A stretch of 64,000 bases of DNA from Pirellulales bacterium (GCA_016935315.1 JAFGRD010000149.1:62001-126000); one strand, 5' to 3'; counted from the first letter of the stretch, positions 8,825-17,577 are shown. Program-made: numbers and translations. Notes: generated by a model from the sequence alone, not told the origin.

Positions 8825-9913
8825 ATGCCCAACCAGGAAGGCGACAAATCTCAGGATCCCACCCCACATCGCCGGCGACAAGCCCGCGAGCAGGGTCAAG
8901 TCGCCAAGAGCCAGGACCTCGGGTCGGCCGTCTTGCTGATCGTGGGGTTGTTGTGTTTGATGGTTCTAGGGGGCGAGCTGATCGACCACTTGGGGCGCTT
9001 TTCGCGGCGTCAACTCGGCGGCGATCCGTGGCTCTCGGCCGACGTAGATCATGCCGTGGCCACCAGTCGTGGCATGTTGACGGATATGGCCCGATATCTG
9101 CTGCCGATCATGGGACTGCTCTTGCTGGGCGCAATCGCCGTCAACGTGCTGCAGATCGGGTTTCTGTTTCTTCCCGAAAAGTTGGCCCCGGACATCACAC
9201 GGCTCGATCCGATCAAGGGCTGCCAACGGCTCTTCGCGCTCTCCAACCTGGTCAAGCTGCTGTTCGGCATCGTCAAGATTCTGATCATCGCGTCCGTCGC
9301 GTTTCTGAGCCTGTACGGCGAACGCGACACGATTCTCAACCTGACCGATCTGGAGGTGCCGCAGATCGCGCTCTACCTGGTCGACATCCTCTTCTGGACG
9401 ACCCTGAAGGTGGGGCTGGCCTTGCTGATCCTGGCGATCTTGGACTACGCCTTCCAGCGCTGGAAGCATGAACAAGACATCAAGATGACGCCGCAAGAGG
9501 TCCGCGAAGAACTCAAGAACTTGGAAGGGAACCCCCAAGTCCGGGCGCGGCGACGGCAAGTGCAGCGCCAACTGGCCCTAAATCGGCTCAGTGAGGCGAT
9601 TCCCAAGGCGGACGTGGTCATCACGAACCCGACCGAGCTGTCGATCGCCATCCAATACGACCCGAAGACGATGGCGGCGCCGGTCGTGGCGGCCAAGGGG
9701 GCAGGCGTCATAGCCCAACGGATCCGGCGTTTGGCCCTGGAGCACGGCGTTCCGATCGTCGAAAACAAGCCCCTGGCCCAGGCCCTCTATCGCGAGGTTG
9801 AGATCGACCACCCGATTCCCGAGGACAAATACGCCGCCGTCGCCGAAGTACTGGCCTACGTCTACCAACTCAAGGGCAAAGATATCCCCAACCTGCCCGA
9901 CGCGGCGGCGTGA
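8825..9913 (+). CDS. flhB: Flagellar export specificity switch protein FlhB
   Basis: A 362-residue protein with a soluble basic N terminus, four membrane helices (about residues 31-50, 90-115, 143-163 and 183-208) and the cytoplasmic FlhB-C domain. FlhB switches export from rod/hook to filament substrates after self-cleavage at an Asn-Pro bond in the NPTH loop. Here the loop reads N268-P269-T270-E271 (VVITNPTELSIAI): Asn, Pro and Thr are kept but the usual His is Glu. Family blocks MTPQEVREELKNLEGNPQVR and AKGAGVIAQRIRRLALEHGV are intact. Length is normal. Confidence 0.95.
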   Translation: MPNQEGDKSQDPTPHRRRQAREQGQVAKSQDLGSAVLLIVGLLCLMVLGGELIDHLGRFSRRQLGGDPWLSADVDHAVATSRGMLTDMARYLLPIMGLLLLGAIAVNVLQIGFLFLPEKLAPDITRLDPIKGCQRLFALSNLVKLLFGIVKILIIASVAFLSLYGERDTILNLTDLEVPQIALYLVDILFWTTLKVGLALLILAILDYAFQRWKHEQDIKMTPQEVREELKNLEGNPQVRARRRQVQRQLALNRLSEAIPKADVVITNPTELSIAIQYDPKTMAAPVVAAKGAGVIAQRIRRLALEHGVPIVENKPLAQALYREVEIDHPIPEDKYAAVAEVLAYVYQLKGKDIPNLPDAAA

Positions 9914-10018
9914 GCGGACTCGGCACCGGGTCAGTCAACCCCGTATGGCACGTGGATTTGGCCCACACGTGGATTCCGGTCCAAGCCAGGGGGAGCCGAT
10001 ATTCTCCGACTTTCTGTC

Positions 10019-10046
10019 GGAAACTCTGTAAGTGCCGGCCGTCTGA
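10019..10046 (+). promoter_or_regulatory. Candidate ECF (RpoE-type) promoter of the sigma factor gene
   Basis: GGAAACT at 10019-10025 is followed after 15 nt by GTCTGA at 10041-10046. This matches the E. coli RpoE layout GGAACTT-N15/16-GTCTAA closely. A start site near 10052 would leave a leader of only about 13-22 nt before the sigma gene. Such promoters commonly mark ECF sigma genes that activate their own transcription. No experimental support is available here. Confidence 0.5.
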
Positions 10047-10065
10047 AGCGTCTAATATATGAATC

Positions 10066-10650
10066 ATGGAGAGCATGAGCAGTCTGCAGGCACCCGAGCC
10101 GACCCGAACGGACGAACCGGAAGATCGCGATCTGGTGGCACGCTTCCGGGCGGGCGACTCGTCGGCCTTCGACCAGATCGTCGCGGCCCATCAAGAGCGG
10201 GTGACGCGGCTGGCGTTTCATCTGCTCGGTGGCGAGCAAGCCGTGGAAGACGTCACGCAGGAGGTCTTTCTCTCCGTGTTCGAGAACCTTAAGCGGTTCC
10301 GTGGCCAATGCATGTTTTCCACCTGGGTTACCACGATCGTGTTGAACAAATGCCGGTCGCATGGGCGTCGGCGTTCGATCTGGCGGCTGCGGCTGCCCTG
10401 GCTAGCCAGGCCAATCGAAACCATGCCGCAACCCGGCCGGCGGATCGAAGCCGTCGAAACCGGCCAACAGGTCCGCCAGGCCGTACAAGGACTGCCGGTC
10501 AGGTATCGCGAGCCGATCGTGCTCCGCTATTTTGAAGAACTGGCCGTCGCCGAGATCGGCGAGATCCTGGGCATCTCGGTGGCGGCCGTCGAAGTCCGGC
10601 TCAGTCGGGCGCGCGGCCGGTTGCGAAAGACCCTTACGCCAGAGACATGA
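10066..10650 (+). CDS. ECF-family RNA polymerase sigma factor
   Basis: A 194-residue sigma-70-family protein with region 2 (about residues 20-80, including FDQIVAAHQERVTRLAFHLL and DVTQEVFLSVFENLKRF) and a C-terminal helix-turn-helix region 4 (about 135-188, LPVRYREPIVLRYFEELAVA then EIGEILGISVAAVEVRLSRA), and no region 3, as in ECF factors. It is the first gene of a three-gene unit: the partner protein follows after 13 nt. An ATG at 10075 is an alternative start. It interrupts the flagellar cluster between flhB and flhA and is distinct from the flagellar sigma factor at 19123. Its target genes cannot be told from the sequence. Confidence 0.9.
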   Translation: MESMSSLQAPEPTRTDEPEDRDLVARFRAGDSSAFDQIVAAHQERVTRLAFHLLGGEQAVEDVTQEVFLSVFENLKRFRGQCMFSTWVTTIVLNKCRSHGRRRSIWRLRLPWLARPIETMPQPGRRIEAVETGQQVRQAVQGLPVRYREPIVLRYFEELAVAEIGEILGISVAAVEVRLSRARGRLRKTLTPET

Positions 10651-10663
10651 GGTGATGTGCAGA

Positions 10664-11323
10664 ATGGACAATCGGCAACTGGAAACACTGCTTCGGGCGG
10701 CCGGAGGAATGCTCGAGTCGCCACCCCCGCGTTCACTTGATCTGGCGGGCCGGGTGCGTCGTCTGCACCGCCGGCGACAACGCCGTCGGCTGGCGATCGT
10801 GGCAGCAGGAGTCATGGCGACCGCTTGGATCGGCGCGGCGGTGTGGGTGCTCCGCCACGACCATGGTCCCGGCCCTGAGCTGCGCGATGCACGAGTCGTC
10901 GACCGCTCCACCGGGCTCGATGAATCCGAGGGGCCTTCCGATGTGCCGACCGAGCCCGAGAGACTGTCGTCCGACGAGGTCGAGCGTTTGCTCGCCAAGA
11001 TCGCCCGGCTCGACACCGAAGTCCAGCGGCGCCGAAGTGCCCTTTCGGCGATTCTCCCCGGACTTCAGCCGGACACGCGAATCGCTTCTCTCGACCCGGT
11101 CTCGCTGTCGAAGTGGGAAAACCCTCTTGCACGGGCGGAGGTAGAGATCGAGAAATCGGCCTTCTTGCTGGTCGACCGCGGCGACCAGCTATCCGCGACC
11201 TCGGGAACCGGCCCGGCCGCACGAGAGTACCGTCGGGCCCTGCAGTGGTTCCCCCATACGCACGCCGCCGAAGCGGCACGAAATAGACTTGCCCAACTTC
11301 CCATCGATCAAGGAGACAGGTAA
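10664..11323 (+). CDS. Membrane-anchored protein, probable anti-sigma partner
   Basis: A 219-residue protein. The first ~45 residues are cytoplasmic and basic (HRRRQRRRL), then there is one membrane helix (LAIVAAGVMATAWIGAAVWVL) and a periplasmic part with a short coiled coil (EVERLLAKIARLDTEVQRRR) and a TPR-like end (AAREYRRALQWFPHTHAAEA). The start at 10664 has GAGGTG about 8-10 nt upstream. Its place directly after an ECF sigma gene and its single-span layout suggest an anti-sigma factor, but no zinc-binding anti-sigma (HxxxCxxC) motif is visible, so this is inference. The stop and the next start overlap as TAATG. Confidence 0.6.
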   Translation: MDNRQLETLLRAAGGMLESPPPRSLDLAGRVRRLHRRRQRRRLAIVAAGVMATAWIGAAVWVLRHDHGPGPELRDARVVDRSTGLDESEGPSDVPTEPERLSSDEVERLLAKIARLDTEVQRRRSALSAILPGLQPDTRIASLDPVSLSKWENPLARAEVEIEKSAFLLVDRGDQLSATSGTGPAAREYRRALQWFPHTHAAEAARNRLAQLPIDQGDR

Positions 11324-12477
11324 TGGATCGTTCCCGCATCGTATCACGGGTCCCTTTGGCTTTGACTGTGTCGGGCCTGCTGTTCTTGCTGGCGGTGTGC
11401 GTGCCGCTTCGCGCGGGCGACGCCCCCGATGTGCCGCCCGCGGAACGACCGGCCAACAACGCTGCTTTGGTGATGATCACCGGCGAGAAGTCGATGATCG
11501 CTCTGGACGACTCGGCGGTACTGGACGTGTTTCAAAGAGCCGACACCTGGGCCGGCGAGGATGATTCCAGGTACCGCATAAGGTTTCACGCGCTGCCGCT
11601 GGGCGGCGAGAGGAGTACGGTAGGGATTCTGTCCGTTGACGCAGTCGGTGGTGCAGACGCCATCGCGTATGAAGGGTACCTCGCCTCGGCGCAAAACCGT
11701 TTGCAGGAGATGCTCTCGAAGTTGTATAGGGTCGATATGGAATCCCGCGACCGTGATCTCAAGGATGCACACCGGCGGAAGGAACAGGCCCGCCAACTCG
11801 TGGCGGAGGCCCAGAACGAGCTACACCAGATTCACGAGCAGGCGTTGCAGGCCGACTGGTCTCCCGAGTCGCTGGACAAGGTGATTGCCAAGCTCCGAGA
11901 GGACCGCTTGGCGCTGCGCGTTGAGTTGTCGGGATACGGCGCCCGGCGCGGCCAAATCCTCAAGCACATCGAGGAAACCAGCCAGAAGCTCGAGCGGGCA
12001 CAGGCGGGCAACCAGGAAGTCCTCGACGAATTGGCGACAATCGTGAAGCTGCGAGAAGAACAGTTGGCATACGCTCACGAGCTCACACGGTCGGCTGTCG
12101 CAAGCAAGAACGAATTTCAGGAGGCTCAGGTGCGGTTGTCCACGGCCAAGGCGGAACTGGCCGCCCAGCGTATGAAGATCGCTCAGGCCGCCGGTAGCGG
12201 GCAGTTCGATCAACTCAATCGGCAACTCGCCGACGTGCAGACCGAAATCGCGGCCGCCGAATCCAAGCTGATGTTCCTGGATGAGAAGCTCCTGCAGCTT
12301 GGATCCGGCCAAGTCCGGCAACTGGTGCAGGAGTTCGATCGGGCTTCGCGGCGTCTGCAAAACAGCCTAGCCGAAGAACAGTCGGCCGAGGTCGAGTTGG
12401 CGCGAACGCAACGCGTGCTGCGTGCCGCCGTGGAGCCGGAAGTCGTCGTGATTCGTCGCGAGCCCCAGTCAAAGTAG
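11323..12477 (+). CDS. Secreted coiled-coil protein of unknown function
   Basis: A 384-residue protein with a clear signal peptide (VPLALTVSGLLFLLAVCVPLRAG). After ~90 residues of globular sequence, most of the rest (about residues 120-370) is predicted coiled coil, rich in Glu, Gln, Arg, Leu and Ala (e.g. LKDAHRRKEQARQLVAEAQN). It overlaps the preceding gene by 1 nt (TAATG) with an AGGAGA box in front, so it is the third member of the ECF sigma unit. A role as a periplasmic sensor or structural partner of the sigma/anti-sigma pair is possible, but no known family was recognised. Confidence 0.7.
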   Translation: MDRSRIVSRVPLALTVSGLLFLLAVCVPLRAGDAPDVPPAERPANNAALVMITGEKSMIALDDSAVLDVFQRADTWAGEDDSRYRIRFHALPLGGERSTVGILSVDAVGGADAIAYEGYLASAQNRLQEMLSKLYRVDMESRDRDLKDAHRRKEQARQLVAEAQNELHQIHEQALQADWSPESLDKVIAKLREDRLALRVELSGYGARRGQILKHIEETSQKLERAQAGNQEVLDELATIVKLREEQLAYAHELTRSAVASKNEFQEAQVRLSTAKAELAAQRMKIAQAAGSGQFDQLNRQLADVQTEIAAAESKLMFLDEKLLQLGSGQVRQLVQEFDRASRRLQNSLAEEQSAEVELARTQRVLRAAVEPEVVVIRREPQSK

Positions 12478-12520
12478 GCGCGGTCGCCAGGCTCGCCACA
12501 AAAGCCTGCCCGGCTAGTCC

Positions 12521-13669
12521 CTACCGGTTGTCGCCATAGCCGTACCGTTGGATGAACGGACCCCAATGTCGAGCGATTTCCGCCTTGGTCTCGGTCGAGA
12601 TCTGGTAGCAGTTGGTTTTGTAGTCCTTCTGGCTCGCCAGATACTCCTGCAAGCCCGGCAAGGCCTGGTCGAACTGGCCCAGTTCGAGGCAATTGTATAC
12701 CCTGCGCATTTCGCCGATAGGATCGGCCACCAGGTCTTCGTAGCGGACTTCACAGCAGCGTCGCGGCTCGAGCAGTCCCCGGTCCTCTTCAAACGCCTCG
12801 TACATCCGGTTGAACGTTTCGAAGACGTGTTGCTCCAGACCTTGGTAGTGTGGTTTCTGTAGGCCGTCGCGGCGATAGAGTCGCTTCCACAAGTTGAGTG
12901 TCGAGGGGAACAGGACGTGCGGGTCCCGGACGATGTGGACGAATCGGGCTTCGGGAAACAGTTCCAGCAAGGTCTTGATCCGAGCGGTGTGAGGAGGCGA
13001 TTTCAGCACTATCCGCCGGGCGTCGCGGAGCGTCAGGCACTTCAGAAACCAGAGAAACGCTTCCTTCCAACGATCCAACGCCTCCGCGGAGAGCCCCCGA
13101 AGCGTCAGGTACGGCTGGTCCTGGGGCGGCCGGTTGGGGAACGCGATCGTCAGATAGGGGGACGGAACGCCCAGATTGCACAGCGCGAACTCGTCCTCCT
13201 GGGGGCGGTCGAACCCCAGCGGCATGTTGTCCATGGGACGGCGTGCCGGCATCAGGAACCAGAAGCAACGCTTGAACAGCCAGCTCGACACCAGGAAATG
13301 GTTTGGCGCGAAGCACTGGTATGAGTTTGGATAGGTGTGGCGGGGGTCCAAGACCAACAACTCATGCAATAGCGTGGTTCCCGAACGCCAATGGCCGATG
13401 ATGAAAATCGGGGCGTGTTCGATCTTCGTTCGCGCCAGCTTGCGGCCATAGAGAAGCTGTTGCACAGCCCATAAGGTCGAGTTCATCACCGCCAGCGTCG
13501 TGACAATCAGCGCCATGCAAACGCGTCGTGGCCCCACGGCGAACCGATTGCGAACCAGCAGCCGGAACCAGCCAGAGAAGCTCATCCCGTCCAGAAATCG
13601 CGCGTCCCAGAAGCGGTCCTTGTAGGCCGCGATCTTCTCGCCGGGTGTCTCGTCCGTTGCATTATCCAT
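12521..13669 (-). CDS. Sulfotransferase family protein
   Basis: A 382-residue protein with both PAPS-binding signatures: the 5'-phosphosulfate loop FIIGHWRSGTTLLHELL (about residues 90-106) and the 3'-phosphate region ARFVHIVRDPHVLFPSTLNL (about residues 245-264). A hydrophobic stretch near the N terminus (VCMALIVTTLAVMNSTLW, about residues 50-67) may tether it to the membrane. It would transfer sulfate from PAPS to a hydroxyl group of an unidentified acceptor. The ATG at 13669 has AGGAG 6 nt upstream and was preferred over 13711. It converges with the coiled-coil gene and diverges from flhA, so it is a separate unit inside the flagellar cluster. Confidence 0.85.
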   Translation of the reverse strand: MDNATDETPGEKIAAYKDRFWDARFLDGMSFSGWFRLLVRNRFAVGPRRVCMALIVTTLAVMNSTLWAVQQLLYGRKLARTKIEHAPIFIIGHWRSGTTLLHELLVLDPRHTYPNSYQCFAPNHFLVSSWLFKRCFWFLMPARRPMDNMPLGFDRPQEDEFALCNLGVPSPYLTIAFPNRPPQDQPYLTLRGLSAEALDRWKEAFLWFLKCLTLRDARRIVLKSPPHTARIKTLLELFPEARFVHIVRDPHVLFPSTLNLWKRLYRRDGLQKPHYQGLEQHVFETFNRMYEAFEEDRGLLEPRRCCEVRYEDLVADPIGEMRRVYNCLELGQFDQALPGLQEYLASQKDYKTNCYQISTETKAEIARHWGPFIQRYGYGDNR

Positions 13670-14051
13670 TGGGGCTCCTGAATCCTTGGCAAAAATGCGC
13701 CGCTTGCACACTCTCCCCAGAGGACCCTTCTAGCTGATTCGCTCCATACCACCCAGGCGTCCTAATCTGGACTGTCCATCGTATCAGATGGCCCCGGGAG
13801 TCAGCAAGCCCATTGCCAGCTTCCCTCCGATCGCATGCAGTCGCGGCTGAAACCGACCTGGACACTTTGGCCCCTTTCGGATACCTTCCGCACCTCTTCT
13901 TCTACCGAAGAAATGGCTTATCTATTGAGGTTTGCACCGTCGATGCGCGAGGGCGGTCAGCGGGAGGCCGGAAGCACCGGGCACCCCTTGGCCAGCCCCG
14001 AGCACCCGCCATGCAGACACCAATAAGCGGGTACCGCGTCCGGAGAGACGG
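13670..14051. other. Intergenic region between the sulfotransferase gene and flhA
   Basis: This 382-nt gap separates divergent genes and must hold both promoters, but no convincing -35/-10 pair stands out. Its right half (13922-14025) is the third, diverged copy of the 104-bp repeat. The flhA frame happens to stay open through the repeat back to 13932, but that stretch does not resemble FlhA. Confidence 0.6.
13922..14025 (+). repeat. Dispersed 104-bp repeat, diverged copy C (upstream of flhA)
   Basis: The segment begins ctattgagg, as the other copies begin ctattgacg. It aligns with them over the same 104 positions without a gap, sharing ttgcac, atgcgcgagggcg and the final caata. Identity is clearly lower than between copies A and B, and the inner hairpin is largely lost. 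It ends 26 nt before the flhA start codon. Confidence 0.6.
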
Positions 14052-16148
14052 ATGTCGACTGGTGTGGCGCCGCATGCGGCGGCGACCGGCCCCCTGGGCC
14101 GAATTCAAGATCTGGTTTTGCCGGTGGGCATCATCGCCAGCGTGTTGGTGATTCTGGTCCCCTTGCCGACCGGTCTGATGGACTTGCTGCTGGCAGGTAA
14201 CATCACGGTCGCCGTGATTGTACTGCTGACGACAATCTACGTGCGGACACCGCTGGAGTTCAGTGTCTTTCCCTCGTTACTGTTGGCCACGACGCTGGGG
14301 CGCCTTGTTTTGAACGTGGCCACCACGCGTTTGATCCTCACCAAGCCGACCAGTCCGAATGACATCTTGGCAGCCGGATCGGTAATTCAGACCTTTGGCG
14401 AGTTCGTAGCCGCCGACAAGATCGTTGTGGGCCTGATCATCTTCGCCATCATTGTGCTGATTCAGTTCGTGGTGATCACCAAAGGGGCCACGCGGATCAG
14501 CGAAGTGGCCGCCCGATTCGCCCTGGACGGCATGCCCGGCCGCCAGATGGCCATCGACGCCGACCTCAACGCCGGCATGATTGACGAGCGAGAGGCCCAG
14601 CGGCGCCGCGAGGAGATTACGGAGCAGGCCGACTTCTTCGGGGCCATGGACGGTGCCAGCAAGTTCGTCCGCGGCGACGCCATCGCCGGTATTGTCATTA
14701 CGCTGATCAACATCGTGGGCGGGTTAGTTATTGGCGTGTTTGAAATGGGGTGGGGGATCGGTGAGGCCGCCTCGCTGTACACCAAGCTCACCATCGGCGA
14801 CGGCTTGGTCAGCCAGATTCCGGCCTTCCTGATCTCGCTGGCAGCCGGTCTGCTGGTGACCCGGAGCACCCATTCCGTCAACCTCCCCAGCGAGTTCCTC
14901 CGGCAGCTCTTCTCGCGGCCGCAGGCCCTGATGGTGGCAGGCGGGTTTCTGGGCGTATTGATCTTCACCTCGCTGCCGAAAATCCCCTTGGGTTTGCTCG
15001 GCGCCGGTTGTGTCGGCATCGCGTTGTTGAACTCTCGCCGTACGACGAGGGAACGTGTTACGGCGGAGGCTAAGAAGAAGGCCGAGGCCGCCAAGCCGTC
15101 CGAGGAGCGCGTCGAGGACTACCTGGCCATCGACCCGATGGAGGTCGAAATCGGCGTGGGGTTGATCCGCCTGGCCGATCCGAAACGCGGCGGCGACCTA
15201 CTGGAGCGGATTCAACGCGTCCGCCAGAACGTGGCTGCCGAAATCGGCATCATCTTGCCGAAGGTCCGCATTCGCGACAACATGCGTCTGGAGCAACACC
15301 AGTACCGCATCAAGATCGCCGACATGGCGGTCGCCGAGGGAACTGTGTATCCCGAGATGTTTCTGGCGATCGATTCGGGGATGACGACGGGCAAAGTTAC
15401 CGGGGTCTCGACGAAGGATCCGGCGTTTGGCACGCCGGCCGTTTGGATCGAACGAGGCGTGCGCGACCAGGCCGAGATGTTCGGCTATACGGTGGTCGAG
15501 CCGGGCAGCGTGATCGCCACACACTTGACCGAGACGGTGCGCCGGCACGCCGACGAGGTTCTCACCCGCGACGCGACGAAACACCTCATTGACGAGTTGA
15601 AACAGACGTCGCCCGCAGTGGTCGATGAATTGATACCCAACGTGATGAAACTGTCGGAAGTGCAGCAGATCCTGCAGATGCTGCTGCGCGAAGGCGTTCC
15701 CATCCGTCAGTTGGGGGCCATCCTGGAGACACTCGGCGACTACGCGCCGCGGTCGAGAGATCCGATTCTGCTGACCGAGTACGTCCGCCATCGCCTGGCC
15801 CGACCCATCTGCACGCGATACCGCGACCAGGAGAACCGGATGCACGTCGTGACGCTCGACCCGGCGTTGGAAGACCGGATCCGAGCGGGTTTCGATCATA
15901 ACGAGCACGGGCTGTTCATCCGCATGTCGCCGCAAGCGGTGGAAGCGACGTGCCAACTGATTTCGGCCGACATCGAAAGGCTCGCGGTGGCCAACCACGC
16001 GCCCATTGTCCTGGTCAGCCCACAGATTCGTGCGGCGTTGAAGCAGATGACTACGCCGCACCTGCCGCAACTGATTGTGCTCAGCTACAACGAGATTACG
16101 CGAGATACCGTGATCGAGTCGGTCGCCATGATTTCAGATACGAAATAG
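14052..16148 (+). CDS. flhA: Flagellar export apparatus protein FlhA
   Basis: A 698-residue protein: about seven to eight membrane helices in the N-terminal half, the FHIPEP-type loop (GATRISEVAARFALDGMPGR then QMAIDADLNAG), and a large cytoplasmic C-terminal domain that forms the nonameric docking ring for substrates and chaperones. The ATG at 14052 has GGAGAGA about 4-8 nt upstream and gives the expected short N terminus before the first helix. The C-terminal domain contains the conserved IDELKQTSPAVVDELIPNV and RQLGAILETLGDYAPRSRDP blocks. flhF follows after 49 nt. Confidence 0.96.
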   Translation: MSTGVAPHAAATGPLGRIQDLVLPVGIIASVLVILVPLPTGLMDLLLAGNITVAVIVLLTTIYVRTPLEFSVFPSLLLATTLGRLVLNVATTRLILTKPTSPNDILAAGSVIQTFGEFVAADKIVVGLIIFAIIVLIQFVVITKGATRISEVAARFALDGMPGRQMAIDADLNAGMIDEREAQRRREEITEQADFFGAMDGASKFVRGDAIAGIVITLINIVGGLVIGVFEMGWGIGEAASLYTKLTIGDGLVSQIPAFLISLAAGLLVTRSTHSVNLPSEFLRQLFSRPQALMVAGGFLGVLIFTSLPKIPLGLLGAGCVGIALLNSRRTTRERVTAEAKKKAEAAKPSEERVEDYLAIDPMEVEIGVGLIRLADPKRGGDLLERIQRVRQNVAAEIGIILPKVRIRDNMRLEQHQYRIKIADMAVAEGTVYPEMFLAIDSGMTTGKVTGVSTKDPAFGTPAVWIERGVRDQAEMFGYTVVEPGSVIATHLTETVRRHADEVLTRDATKHLIDELKQTSPAVVDELIPNVMKLSEVQQILQMLLREGVPIRQLGAILETLGDYAPRSRDPILLTEYVRHRLARPICTRYRDQENRMHVVTLDPALEDRIRAGFDHNEHGLFIRMSPQAVEATCQLISADIERLAVANHAPIVLVSPQIRAALKQMTTPHLPQLIVLSYNEITRDTVIESVAMISDTK

Positions 16149-16197
16149 AGAGGGCGCGTTTTTCCTTGAGTTTCCTCAACCCCCGTTGAAACGAGCC

Positions 16198-17403
16198 ATG
16201 GAAGTCAGAACCTATCGCGCGAGCACGATGCACGAAGCGTTGGCGATGGTGCGGCACGAGCTGGGACCGGACGCCGCCGTGTTGCACACGCGGGAAGTGC
16301 ACACCCGACGGCTGTTCGGTTGGGTCCAAGGCCCGCGGCAGATCGAGGTTACCGCATCCGCCGGAGTGAACGTTCCCAGCCGCCTGCCGCCGGGCAACGG
16401 CAATCGATTCGCGCCGGCCCCGGCCAGTCCTCCGCCCCGTCCCGGGAGGTCTCCGGCGACGGTCACACCCGCGCCGGACCATCTACCGCAAGTGGGCACG
16501 GAGTTGCCCGGGGAGATGCAGGGGCAATTAAGCGACCTGCAATCCATGGTGCGAGAACTCTGCCGACGTTCCAAGGGCGACCAACGCCGCGATCTTCCGG
16601 AGGAGCTGTTCCGGTTATTTGCCGACTTGCTCGACTGCGAGTTGAGCGAGGAGGTGGCCAGGGGGCTGGTCGAACGGATCCGCAACGAGGCCTCCGGGGC
16701 CGAACTGGCCGATCCGGTCCTTACCAGGGCGAGGATCGCCCGAATGATCGAGGCCGAGATCCATGTGGCCGGCCCCATTGCACTCACTCCCGGCCAGCGA
16801 CGGCTGGTGGCGCTCGTCGGGCCGACCGGCGTGGGCAAGACAACGACGATTGCCAAGCTGGCAGCCAATTATCACCTGAGAGAGAGACGCCGGGTCGGGC
16901 TGATCACCGTCGACACCTATCGCATTGCTGCCGTCGAGCAACTCCGCACCTACGCCGATATCATCGACCTGCCCATGCAGGTGGTCTCCACGCCTCGGGA
17001 AATGCGTGAAGCGGTGCAACAGATGGGCAACCTGGACCTGGTGCTGATGGACACGGCCGGACGCAGCCCCAAGGATGAAGTCAAAATCCAGGAGCTCAGG
17101 GCATTCTTGACCGAGGCCGGTGCCGACGAAATCCATCTTGTGCTCAGCAGCGTGGCCGGCGAGCGGGCACTGGCGCAAACAGCCGACCGCTTTGCGACGG
17201 TCGGCACCACGGCCCTGCTGCTGACTAAGCTCGACGAGGCCACCGGACTGGGCAACATCCTGCCGGTGCTGCGCTCGAGCAGGCTGCCACTGAGCTACCT
17301 GACCAACGGACAGAACGTTCCCGACGATATCGAAACGGCCGACGCCCGACGTCTGGCCAGGTTGATCCTCGACGTACCCACCTCTTCGGAGGACGACTAT
17401 TGA
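16198..17403 (+). CDS. flhF: Signal-recognition-particle-like GTPase FlhF
   Basis: A 401-residue GTPase that places the flagellum, usually at the pole. It begins MEVRTYRASTMHEALAMVRH, the FlhF N terminus, has a Pro-rich linker (about residues 65-100) and an SRP-type NG domain. The P-loop GPTGVGKTTT is at about residues 208-217, followed by the conserved DTYRIAAVEQLRTYADI and DTAGRSPKD motifs. The next gene is its regulator FlhG. The last Tyr codon and TGA stop come from the 104-bp repeat that begins at 17397. A TTG start at 16186 would add four residues; the ATG at 16198 fits the family better. Confidence 0.94.
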   Translation: MEVRTYRASTMHEALAMVRHELGPDAAVLHTREVHTRRLFGWVQGPRQIEVTASAGVNVPSRLPPGNGNRFAPAPASPPPRPGRSPATVTPAPDHLPQVGTELPGEMQGQLSDLQSMVRELCRRSKGDQRRDLPEELFRLFADLLDCELSEEVARGLVERIRNEASGAELADPVLTRARIARMIEAEIHVAGPIALTPGQRRLVALVGPTGVGKTTTIAKLAANYHLRERRRVGLITVDTYRIAAVEQLRTYADIIDLPMQVVSTPREMREAVQQMGNLDLVLMDTAGRSPKDEVKIQELRAFLTEAGADEIHLVLSSVAGERALAQTADRFATVGTTALLLTKLDEATGLGNILPVLRSSRLPLSYLTNGQNVPDDIETADARRLARLILDVPTSSEDDY

Positions 17404-17500
17404 CGCTTGCACACTCAATGCGCGAGGGCGACCAACGGGAACCCGACTTGTCCGGCCTCCCGTTGGTCGGCCTGGATCATTCACAATACAAACATCAATA
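17397..17500 (+). repeat. Dispersed 104-bp repeat, copy B (3' end of flhF)
   Basis: Ungapped match to 7657-7760 (about 88% identical). As there, the repeat starts with ctattga, so that its TAT and TGA are the last sense codon and the stop of the gene before it. The inner hairpin is perfect here: arms cgaccaacggga (17429-17440) and tcccgttggtcg (17458-17469) with a 17-nt loop. No T-run follows, so it is not a classical terminator. Confidence 0.87.
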
Positions 17501-17577
17501 AGCACTCCAATCCTTCGGCGAAACAATCCGGGGCCAGGTTCCTCGGGGAATACTCGCACCTGAGCCTTGATCAAACC

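Noticed and set aside
9946-9963. Sigma-54-like site TGGCAC followed by TTGG
   Set aside because: The spacing is off by one and the GC of the -12 element is missing; the RpoE-type promoter downstream explains the sigma gene better.
13932-14051. N-terminal extension of FlhA by 40 codons
   Set aside because: It runs through repeat copy C, has no similarity to FlhA and is basic and Pro-rich. The ATG at 14052 has its own ribosome site.
17407-17577. N-terminal extension of FlhG by 57 codons
   Set aside because: The extension is a translation of the 104-bp repeat and spacer. The DQAxxLR motif that normally starts FlhG begins at 17578.
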